64,000 bases of DNA, taken from the NCBI GenBank assembly GCA_037178625.1, contig CM074141.1:124001-188000 (forward strand). Reading direction: 5' to 3'. The DNA comes from Skeletonema tropicum (taxonomy: Eukaryota > Bacillariophyta > Thalassiosirophyceae > Thalassiosirales > Thalassiosiraceae). The translations under genes and the position numbers were made by a program. Every line of letters begins with the position of its first letter. Within the stretch, counting starts at the first letter, position 1. The notes beneath the pieces are model-generated. The model searched no databases. It saw only the letters and a list, made by a program, of their open reading frames with translations, and was not told the origin of the DNA. This document shows positions 1 through 8,448 of this stretch, piece by piece.

Positions 1-348
1 TTCATCAATCTGGTGCAATATATGCTTGTATAGAAAATGAAGGGAGGGGTCTGAAAGAAACACCTCTGACACAACTCGATAATAATCACTGAAGGAGCAT
101 CCATAGCTTGACTTTAAAAATGGTGTGCCAGACTGTTTGCATGGTACAGCAAATTTCTCGATTTGATAAACAGTTTGAAGTTTCTTATCCTTGTCAATCT
201 TTTTGAATGGATACAATGATTCGTCCAGTTCGTACGATTTCACTTTGCTCCTCTCCTCCTGTGTAAGTGGAGCCAAGTATGGCCTCAATGCTTCCTTTAT
301 GGCCTCTTGTAGGGATGCTGCTGCTGATCCTTCCTTGGTTGAACTCAT
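1..348 (-). CDS. Partial hypothetical protein, open at the left edge
   Basis: An ATG at 348 (minus strand) opens a frame of 116 codons with no stop up to the window edge, so the gene continues to the left. The visible N-terminus starts MSSTKEGSAAASLQEAIKEA and is followed by a charged Lys/Glu-rich stretch, then a segment with several aromatic residues. There is no signal peptide or membrane segment. I do not recognise a family. Clean frame and ordinary amino-acid composition favour a real coding exon, but a chance frame of this length cannot be excluded. Confidence 0.5.
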   Translation of the reverse strand, partial: MSSTKEGSAAASLQEAIKEALRPYLAPLTQEERSKVKSYELDESLYPFKKIDKDKKLQTVYQIEKFAVPCKQSGTPFLKSSYGCSFSDYYRVVSEVFLSDPSLHFLYKHILHQIDE

Positions 349-1490
349 GATATAATTCTAGATTTTACAGAGAGACAGTCACAATTGCTAGCAGTTCAGT
401 CTTCCAACATGAACGGCACAACACAGTGAGGAGGCGGGGGTACACCGCCAGGACTCCCAGGTTGTGTTATCGTGCACGTCAGAGGGGGGGGATGAAATAA
501 TGATCAGTGCGGCAAAGTCCCTCAATTCTGACCTCGGCCTCTTTGTGAAAACATTCGGTTTCTAATCAGACACAATCACGTTAGTTGTCGAGGACTCCCA
601 ACTCACTATGTCAGCAAAATTTAATCCCCCCCAACGTCGATGCTAGCTATTATGATGCTTCTCTTGTATTATCAAAGTATTAATAATCACGGCAGTAGCC
701 CGTCTGATGAAAAGGACAGCAGAAAAAAAATGGTGAGATGAGGTGAAAAATACTATTACATAATTGGTAAAATCAATAATAATAGTTCCTCTGCTGCCGC
801 CCCACTATTATTTCCTCTCTCGCTTTTTATTTTTATTAATACCATAATAATAATTATTAATACCATAATAATTACCCACCAATTCTGTTGCGGCCCCTCA
901 AATTTATTGCCTGTCTGATGGTATGACTACAGTGTGGTGTAGTATTTGTATTAATGGGGGTGGTTGTGTGCTTGCCAAAACTCATGTAGCATCAGCATGA
1001 TCAGTACATCATCGTAGTGCATGAGCTTCATGACATTGCAATCTATTGCAATCAAGAGGTGTAGACTTTGGCTGGTGCGGTGCCCAAGTACTTATGTGCG
1101 AGTGAAGGATGAGAATGTGTAAAAAATGAGAATGTGTAAAAATGACATAAGTGGGGATCGCCTAATGGGAGTGTTTGCATGATGAGCACCTGGAAAATTT
1201 GAGCTCAGAACCTATTTCAGCGGACGTTCTGAGAGGTAAGACATTTAAATCTGGTGTGACACAATTCTAGACTGAACCAATACCGGTTGATCAGAATTAA
1301 AAATTGTCAATCAGAATTAACCTTTAACCATCAAAATAAATTCACCTCAATTAAGGTTAGTTCTGATTTCAGAATTAACTTCAGACATCAAAATTCAATT
1401 CTTTTTACAACCGAGTTCATTCTGATTTGTCACTACAAACCCTGACAAATCAGCATAAACTGCAAAATCAGAATAATCCCACTTCAGGGG
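349..1490. other. AT-rich non-coding stretch with short repeats
   Basis: No supportable gene. It holds AT-rich simple sequence around 830-880 (repeated 'taccataataat'), a short tandem repeat near 1107-1140 ('atgagaatgtgtaaaa' twice) and a cluster of inverted 'cagaatta' motifs at about 1300-1453 next to the truncated transposon copy. Confidence 0.6.
1422..1453. repeat. Perfect 11-bp stem hairpin
   Basis: CTGATTTGTCA (1422-1432) and TGACAAATCAG (1443-1453) are perfect inverted repeats around a 10-nt loop. A looser inverted pair (atcagaattaacctt near 1313 and aaggttagttctgat near 1357) lies just upstream. The role is unknown. The hairpin sits about 40 bp before the point where homology to the XPG-SWIM transposon begins. 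Confidence 0.6.
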
Positions 1491-2537
1491 TTGGGTGGCT
1501 TTAGCAGCAAACCACACCAAGCATTATCTATTTTGAAAGGGAAAAGAGTTGCCTTCGATGCTGCAATCATATTGAACAAGGTAAACGGCAAGGAGCTGAC
1601 GAAACTGACTTCAACAAACGAACCAACTTATGCATCTCCGGATATATTAGACTACGTGCAAGAGTTTCACGACCTGGTGATTGATGCAGGAGTAATACCC
1701 TGCTACGTATTTGACGGGAAAGCGCCGCCAATAAAGAATAGAGAGAAGTTGCGTAGGCAAGGTGATCGCAACAAAGGTGGGGAAGAGTATGATAAGTTTT
1801 TGTGTGATGTGTTGCAACTGCAAGATGATGCTGCACCCCTTAACTTTGAAGAAGAAGAGGTGGAACAAGCAATTGCAAGTAGAATGAAAAAGGCGCATCC
1901 TACCGCAGCCGATCATGCAGCAGTTATTTCTTGGATGGCAAGTAAAGGCATCTGGATGGTTGGCTCTTTATTTGAGGCAGACCAACAGATGAGGAAGCTG
2001 GAGATGGACGGTGTTGTTGACGCAATTGCGACAGAGGATGGCGACCTGATTATCCTGAACAGCGAGATGGTTCTATCTAAATGGAAAACAGAATCAGGAA
2101 AGTTATTTTCACGCATCTACGAAAAGAAAGAATTCATTGAGCGAGAAACATCGTCTAAATTGGCACAACATCCCAACAATATTGTTGACATCGCTCTGCT
2201 CCTAGGTAATGATTACCATCCAAACATCCGCTTAGTTGGAAAGAAGACTGTTCTGAAAGATGGTGGATTGATTGATAAACGAGCCGCAGCAAGTGACCGC
2301 GAGGAGTGGGTGAAGACATTGGGGGCTACAAATAAGAATGCACCCGACAATTATGCGGCAGATTACGAAGCAGCACGCCGTTACCTCTTGCATGCACCGG
2401 TATTTCAGAAATGTCAGAGTACCGGGAATGTGTCGGTTGTACCATTGACTCCATTGCCAGAAGGTGTTGACGATTTAGAATCATATCTTCAAATCGCCTT
2501 CGACAGAGATGCTGCCATCACCCCGCATCAATACGAT
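1491..2537 (+). pseudogene. Truncated copy of XPG/FEN1-like nuclease gene (copy A, N-terminal part)
   Basis: From 1491 the sequence is almost identical to 4421-5467 of the main transposon copy; the one difference I noticed replaces Leu with Arg (cgagcc for ctagcc near 2280). It keeps the XPG nuclease core: VAFDA, VFDGK, FEADQ, TEDGDL and LGNDYHP. It has lost the ATG and first codons at the left end. On the right it breaks at 2537, where retrotransposon sequence begins. Near identity to the other copy points to a recent duplication followed by truncation at both ends. It is very unlikely to be expressed as a full protein. Confidence 0.85.
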
Positions 2538-3081
2538 GATTCTTGAACCTACTGCAAATGTTTTGGAAATCAATGCCTATCCTGATGCTGATTTTGCCGG
2601 TATGTATGGTGTTGAGCGTCCGGATGATCCTGCTTGTGTCAAGAGCAGAACTGGTTTTGTTATTACAGTCGCAAACTGTCCTGTACTGTGGAAGTCTTCA
2701 CTCCAAACTAAGACTGCTTTGTCTACAATGGAAGCTGAGATTTCTGCTTTGGCTCACTGTTGTCGCGAGCTGTTCCCTATCATGGATTTGGCTTCACATC
2801 TGGCTGAATATTACGAGTTGGATTCTGCTACTACAAAGATGAATGTTACTGTCCACGAGGACAATAGCTCGGCGCTGATCTTTGCCAAGCTTATTCCTCC
2901 TGAATACACACCTCGGTCGAAGTTCTTTCACTTGGAGACGGTTTGGTTCCGCGAAGAAATTGTGAAGCGTGGGATTCAGTTGGTCAAGATTGATACGAAA
3001 GAGCAGATTGGTGATATCTTTACAAAAGGTCTTACGAGGGTTCCCTTTGAGTATCTTCGCTACAAATTGTGTGGGTGGTGA
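2538..3081 (+). pseudogene. Copia pol C-terminus (RNase H domain)
   Basis: The frame carries hallmarks of the Ty1/copia RNase H region: DADFAG, KSRTGFVITV, then ALSTMEAEISALAHCCREL (the 'STxEAEYxA' block), VHEDNSSALIFA, and the terminal DIFTKGL followed by a natural stop. Reverse transcriptase, integrase, protease and gag are absent here, so it is a 5'-truncated piece. The frame also reads back a few codons into the nuclease sequence at the junction, but that is incidental. Confidence 0.9.
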
Positions 3082-3149
3082 CACCCTTTGATGTTTATTA
3101 TCGTTGCGAGTCAGTGGCATGGTTCGATGCTCACTGATTCGAGAAGGAG

Positions 3150-3443
3150 TGTTGAGGTTGCCTAGTTGTGACTCGCCTTCCTATTTTAGGTTTACATGTT
3201 TCTGTCAATTGAGTGAGTTTCCGTATATGGTTCTCACTCACATCATCTAACGCAAGAGCTGCGCTATCTTATGCGTTGAGTTGCACTTTGCTAAATTGTC
3301 AAGTGCAAATCAAAGCTCTCACAATAAAATAATATTGTCTCTGTTACTAAGAAGTCAACGCTACACAGAGCATTCGGGACGCCGGATACTCTTCATTGTC
3401 TGCGTCAATATCTTCCTATACTTACAGCGTTGCACCTTTTACA
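3150..3443 (+). repeat. LTR of the copia fragment (family D)
   Basis: 294 bp, TG...CA ends (TGTTGAGG ... CCTTTTACA). Preceded by a purine tract and followed immediately by a half-tRNA-type primer-binding site. Confidence 0.75.
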
Positions 3444-3456
3444 GGTTATGAGCCCT

Positions 3457-3781
3457 GAGTTCTGTCCGACCTGTCATCCATACCATCCATGCCGTCTTTG
3501 AAGATAAGAAGGACGGGGACTTTCTATCATCCCCACTGTCAACATGCAGTTGCGAAGATGGATCACTCTTTTGCTCGCATATGATTGCTTTCCTCTTGGT
3601 GCTAGCATTAGTGCAGCGTAGTGCTTCACAGAAGGAATTTGAGACAGGATATCCTGTGTCTCCAAAGCTTGTACAAGCTGAACCAGTATTGATTGAGAAC
3701 TTGCATGCATTAGATATTTTTAATAGGCAGCAAGCTCAAACTAAGAGGCAAGCAGGTAATAAACGAAAGCGAAATGATTAA
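3457..3781 (+). pseudogene. Copy A remnant: SWIM zinc-finger C-terminus of the XPG-SWIM protein
   Basis: This stretch matches 11801-12125 of the main transposon copy and ends at the same stop codon (taa at 3779-3781). It encodes the SWIM signature CxCx6CxH (CSCEDGSLFCSH) and the basic tail ending NKRKRND. It is cut off from its nuclease domain by the copia fragment, so it is a relic. Confidence 0.8.
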
Positions 3782-3808
3782 TATAACATTTATGATTTAC
3801 GACTCTTC

Positions 3809-4301
3809 AACATCCTTTCCATCAATCATAACAACTTTTGGGTATCCATTCTCAACTAATTTATTGGGAAGCTCGACTTCAAGATATTCCTCAGTAATGT
3901 CAAGATTGCATAAATCATCTCCTACTTCACCCCACTTTGGTCCCCACTCGTACAGTATATTGCTAATAGTCGTTCGGTGGCGAGCCAACATCAATGCAAT
4001 CATTTGTTGGTAACTGATACGGTGAAGGAACATTCGGCAGATAAGAGCCTTCTCAAACTGATGAAGATTTGGCATCTTGAACTGGTTTGACTTTTCCTTT
4101 GACTTCTTCCTCTTCCTGTTAGTTGTGAATATGATGTTATCCATGTTGAAGTCGGCTTCAATCTCCTTCGGGAAGTGAACACGCAAGTATTGCTTTGTTT
4201 CGTCCCAACTTTCATACCCAAACAGAACCTTTGCTGCATGTTTGTTTTTGTTGTGAAATCGGTCACTAAATAGTGTTAACCTTGACAGACCACCAGCGTT
4301 C
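3809..4301 (-). pseudogene. Copy A remnant: middle of the DDE transposase
   Basis: Nearly identical to 13379-13871 of the main copy (one difference noticed, ttggtaac against ttggtcac). It covers the segment before the helix-turn-helix, the helix-turn-helix itself and the first catalytic Asp (MIDGKD). A deletion of about 1.2 kb has fused this point directly to the end of the gene near 3808, shifting the frame to an early stop. The 5' end is cut at 4301 and abuts TTAGGG repeats. Confidence 0.85.
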
Positions 4302-4321
4302 AGGGTTAGGGTTAGGGTTAG
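4302..4321 (+). repeat. Interstitial telomere-type repeat (TTAGGG, about 3.3 units)
   Basis: The run agggttagggttagggttag lies exactly where homology of copy A to the transposon stops. TTAGGG is the telomere repeat type reported for diatoms. It is followed after 7 bp by the left TIR of the main transposon copy. Confidence 0.85.
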
Positions 4322-4328
4322 CCTAACT

Positions 4329-4365
4329 CGGTTTTATTTACGTATCGTCATAAAGCTGACGGTGC
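4329..4365 (+). repeat. Left 37-bp TIR of the XPG-SWIM transposon
   Basis: Begins CGGTTTTATTTACGTATCG and ends CTGACGGTGC; exact inverted match to 27931-27967. Confidence 0.95.
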
Positions 4366-4390
4366 GTGATAATTAATTTATTCCACGCCG

Positions 4391-5880
4391 ATGACAGTCC
4401 GTCACCTCTGGGTGCATGCTTTGGGTGGCTTTAGCAGCAAACCACACCAAGCATTATCTATTTTGAAAGGGAAAAGAGTTGCCTTCGATGCTGCAATCAT
4501 ATTGAACAAGGTAAACGGCAAGGAGCTGACGAAACTGACTTCAACAAACGAACCAACTTATGCATCTCCGGATATATTAGACTACGTGCAAGAGTTTCAC
4601 GACCTGGTGATTGATGCAGGAGTAATACCCTGCTACGTATTTGACGGGAAAGCGCCGCCAATAAAGAATAGAGAGAAGTTGCGTAGGCAAGGTGATCGCA
4701 ACAAAGGTGGGGAAGAGTATGATAAGTTTTTGTGTGATGTGTTGCAACTGCAAGATGATGCTGCACCCCTTAACTTTGAAGAAGAAGAGGTGGAACAAGC
4801 AATTGCAAGTAGAATGAAAAAGGCGCATCCTACCGCAGCCGATCATGCAGCAGTTATTTCTTGGATGGCAAGTAAAGGCATCTGGATGGTTGGCTCTTTA
4901 TTTGAGGCAGACCAACAGATGAGGAAGCTGGAGATGGACGGTGTTGTTGACGCAATTGCGACAGAGGATGGCGACCTGATTATCCTGAACAGCGAGATGG
5001 TTCTATCTAAATGGAAAACAGAATCAGGAAAGTTATTTTCACGCATCTACGAAAAGAAAGAATTCATTGAGCGAGAAACATCGTCTAAATTGGCACAACA
5101 TCCCAACAATATTGTTGACATCGCTCTGCTCCTAGGTAATGATTACCATCCAAACATCCGCTTAGTTGGAAAGAAGACTGTTCTGAAAGATGGTGGATTG
5201 ATTGATAAACTAGCCGCAGCAAGTGACCGCGAGGAGTGGGTGAAGACATTGGGGGCTACAAATAAGAATGCACCCGACAATTATGCGGCAGATTACGAAG
5301 CAGCACGCCGTTACCTCTTGCATGCACCGGTATTTCAGAAATGTCAGAGTACCGGGAATGTGTCGGTTGTACCATTGACTCCATTGCCAGAAGGTGTTGA
5401 CGATTTAGAATCATATCTTCAAATCGCCTTCGACAGAGATGCTGCCATCACCCCGCATCAATACGATGACGTTTACCATGTACGCAATGTCGTACCATTG
5501 ACTGGGAAGCCAGTTGATGAGGAGCGTGGCCCCTGTTATTCTGCTGCTGATAATGCAACTGTTGCAACAAGTGAGCCGCTTCCAACATTTGCCCGCCTTG
5601 ACTTTGAAAAGGTTCCACTTGAAGCACAACCGCGATTGTGTCTAATACTTTGGCTGCAGTCAAGAGGGATTAAAACACTTCAGAAGGAGTCGAGATCAAT
5701 TATCGAGCGGAATGTACGGTGGGCATTAGCTAACAACAAACCTGTGCTTCCACCTAGTATCAAGTTTCTAATGGGAAAGTACAACGGATTTGAGGCGTTA
5801 GAGGCACGAATTGCTAACAATAAGTTTGACTCTTGGGACAAAGACTACTACACAATTGCAAAACTCGTTAGAGATGTAAG
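4391..5880 (+). CDS. XPG/FEN1-like nuclease with SWIM finger, N-terminal segment (interrupted)
   Basis: A structure-specific nuclease of the FEN1/XPG superfamily by motif. The N-terminal XPG block (VRHLW... to VAFDA) and the I block carry all expected metal-binding acids: D33, D85, E172, D174, D193, D195 and D251 (motifs FDA, VFDG, FEAD, EDGD, GNDY). The ATG at 4391 is preferred because it supplies the conserved hydrophobic start lost in copy A. A family A LTR is inserted at 5881 after GTAAG, so the frame runs on into the LTR and stops at 6088. The original frame resumes at 6424-6505 (82 nt) and 11718-12125 (408 nt); with this part that is exactly 660 codons. The LTR-derived tail (about residues 498-565) is not native. 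A role in transposition is inferred from its place inside the TIRs. Confidence 0.85.
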
Positions 5881-6418
5881 TGTCAACTTATGTAAGAAAG
5901 CAGATGAGCGCAACCGCAATCGTACCAGTATGTCATCAATGGTACACTACTTATGGATATTGAAGATACTCATATCCCGATTAATGGGAATCGTCCCATT
6001 TATCTACCGCAAGTTGAACGTCGAATCTTCTGCGATCGTCGGTTCAGCAGAACTTATTTTCCCGCCATATCTTTACACAAGATACTAAATCCAATGACCA
6101 TGGCGCTCACAACACAATAAATAATAAGAATAATGAAATAGTAATAACTACGTTGGAATACATCCGCTGCCTCAAGGCACACTGTACTACATCAATACTT
6201 CGATAGTCGAGTAGGACGCACAACAGCAGAGCTTCAGTGCTTCGTGTCCGGCTTAAGATAGAATTAGACGTCTCAACACTGCCTTCGTTTCCTGGTACTC
6301 TACGATCCTCCTCACAAGTCCACCGATCTCGCTCCGATCCGTGTATCCGCCTGAATGTTCGCTTAGATTATCCCGACTCTGTTTGACGGTCTTATGACAG
6401 ATAATTCTCAACTTGAGA
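5881..6418 (+). repeat. Solo LTR, family A
   Basis: 538 bp, starts TGTCAACTTATG and ends CTCAACTTGAGA, flanked by the 5-bp target duplication GTAAG at 5876-5880 and 6419-6423. It interrupts the nuclease gene. The copy at 7140-7677 has the same length. Confidence 0.9.
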
Positions 6419-6423
6419 GTAAG

Positions 6424-6505
6424 TGACAGCTACATGGAAGAGATGTTGGATGGAGCCCTTCCAGGAATGAGATCACGAGCAATACTACTCTTGAAAGGAG
6501 GAAAC
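6424..6505 (+). pseudogene. Nuclease gene segment between two LTR insertions (first copy)
   Basis: 82 nt of the interrupted nuclease gene. In the original frame it encodes DSYMEEMLDGALPGM and then RSRAILLLKGGN. It ends with GAAAC, the target duplication of the family B element. The same segment recurs at 7683-7764 because of a tandem duplication. Confidence 0.8.
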
Positions 6506-6596
6506 TGACACAGGATGCGATATTTCGCGTATGTACGGATTCTATACAGTTATGTTATGGTAGGGTATCTAAGATACATTGTATGTAAGAGGTTGC
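6506..6596 (+). repeat. 5' fragment of a family B LTR
   Basis: First 91 bp of the family B LTR (TGACACAGGATGCG ... gtaagaggttgc), matching 7765-7855, cut abruptly and joined to internal family A sequence at 6597. Confidence 0.9.
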
Positions 6597-7139
6597 AATC
6601 ATCGTCGGAAGCAGAATTATCACCCGATGCAATCGGCTCTATGGTGGATTCTTTGTCGATATCTTTGTGTGTGGCTTCAGGTTCTTTGTTAGAAGTCCCG
6701 AGAGAGGGTTCTCTTCAAGTATTCGCATTTTTGATGAATACGATCAACTTCATTACCAAGTCGCGGATGACCATATATACCTTGAAGTTCAAGTCAAAAA
6801 CGGCAATAGGCCCTTCTCACAAGTCACAAACGGCAATAGGCCCTTCGCAAACAATCACAATGCTTTATCATCCACATTTTCTATGGCCGATCTACATCTA
6901 CCTAGTCCAAAGGAGGAAGAACTACTCATCCAATACCCTACACCTACAGGACAGATCAAGGATTATCAAGACCATACACCTACAGGTCAGATCAATGATT
7001 ATCAAGAGCTACTGGAAATACCAACCATTATGGAAACAACTTCACACAATAATAAGTTTACTGCTCAGATGTTCTTTGAGATTAGCGATTACTTGTTGAA
7101 GTGGGAAGTCTGGAATACGATATACGTTTGGCTGGGGAG
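6597..7139 (+). mobile_element. Internal 3' fragment of a family A LTR element
   Basis: Matches about 31714-32252 of the complete family A element, including the C-terminal part of its long frame (for example PTPTGQIKDYQDHTPTGQIN) and the purine tract ggctggggag just before the next LTR. It lacks the 5' part of the element. Together with the LTR at 7140 it appears to be part of a tandem duplication. Confidence 0.85.
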
Positions 7140-7677
7140 TGTCAACTTATGTAAGAAAGCAGATGAGCGCAACCGCAATCGTACCAGTATGTCATCAATG
7201 GTACACTACTTATGGATATTGAAGATACTCATATCCCGATTAATGGGAATCATCCCATTTATCTACCGCAAGTTGAACGTCGAATCTTCTGCGATCGTCG
7301 GTTCAGCAGAACTTATTTTCCCGCCATATCTTTACACAAGATACTAAATCCAATGACCATGGCGCTCACAACACAATAAATAATAAGAATAATGAAATAG
7401 TAATAACTACGTTGGAATACATCCGCTGCCTCAAGGCACACTGTACTACATCAATACTTCGATAGTCGAGTAGGACGCACAACAGCAGAGCTTCAGTGCT
7501 TCGTGTCCGGCTTAAGATAGAATTAGACGTCTCAACACTGCCTTCGTTTCCTGGTACTCTACGATCCTCCTCACAAGTCCACCGATCTCGCTCCGATCCG
7601 TGTATCCGCCTGAATGTTCGCTTAGATTATCCCGACTCTGTTTGACGGTCTTATGACAGATAATTCTCAACTTGAGA
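7140..7677 (+). repeat. Family A LTR (3' LTR of the fragment)
   Basis: 538 bp copy of the LTR at 5881-6418, again followed by GTAAG (7678-7682) and then the same nuclease-gene segment (7683-7764). Confidence 0.9.
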
Positions 7678-7764
7678 GTAAGTGACAGCTACATGGAAGA
7701 GATGTTGGATGGAGCCCTTCCAGGAATGAGATCACGAGCAATACTACTCTTGAAAGGAGGAAAC

Positions 7765-8052
7765 TGACACAGGATGCGATATTTCGCGTATGTACGGATT
7801 CTATACAGTTATGTTATGGTAGGGTATCTAAGATACATTGTATGTAAGAGGTTGCGCTTTGAGAGGCTTTTGAAGCAAATCACGCTTGATCTTATAGAGA
7901 GGAAAAGAAATAAAATAAACAACAGTCAATTGACGCATCGGAACGATTTCTGAGGAGAAATCTGGAGCAATCCACTTCCTTGTTGGAGAGATCTGACAGA
8001 ACCGCTATTACTACGCAACCCTCTTACTGCTGCAAGTCTGCGCAAGTTAAGA
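7765..8052 (+). repeat. 5' LTR, family B
   Basis: 288 bp, appears identical to 11425-11712; followed by gattaatcagttgtcgtg, the likely primer-binding region, at 8053. Confidence 0.92.
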
Positions 8053-8448
8053 GATTAATCAGTTGTCGTGTAGTTTCTATCTTCAATCAAATCTGGTTGA
8101 ATATTTGAGCTTCCGGCGTTTCCACCGAAGTAAGTTAGACAAGTATGTTTCACACCTTCTGTGGCTGTTAATTTGTCGCTGCCAACCTGAAATCTCGGGA
8201 GTTTGGTCATAGGTCTTCCCATCAGCAACCTGTAGGGCAGATAGAGCTTCAGCGAGTGGACTTCTAACACAGCCACAATCTGAGGACGGGCGTGGACCCA
8301 CAACGGAGCAAGTCTGTTTCAACCTGTGACTTACCAAAGCGAAGGAAACGTCTAACTAAATCTAGATTCATTTCTGTTCGATTGGGAGAACAAAACCTAG
8401 TTACAGTAACACTTTTATCGTCTTCATCACGGTCACACAACTTCAATT

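Larger units (their letters stand above)
2538..3456 (+). mobile_element. Ty1/copia fragment: pol 3' end, one LTR and primer-binding site
   Basis: In order: the RNase H end of a copia polyprotein (2538-3081), a short spacer with a purine tract gagaaggag (3141-3149), an LTR at 3150-3443 beginning TGTTGAGG and ending TTTTACA, then GGTTATGAGCCCT (3444-3456). That last motif is the half-tRNA primer-binding site for initiator tRNA-Met known from copia/Ty5-type elements. The order pol-LTR-PBS does not occur in a linear element; it matches a one-LTR circle or an LTR-LTR tandem junction. The fragment replaces the middle of the copy A nuclease gene (the part matching about 5468-11796 of the main copy, which includes the insertions there). 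Confidence 0.8.
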
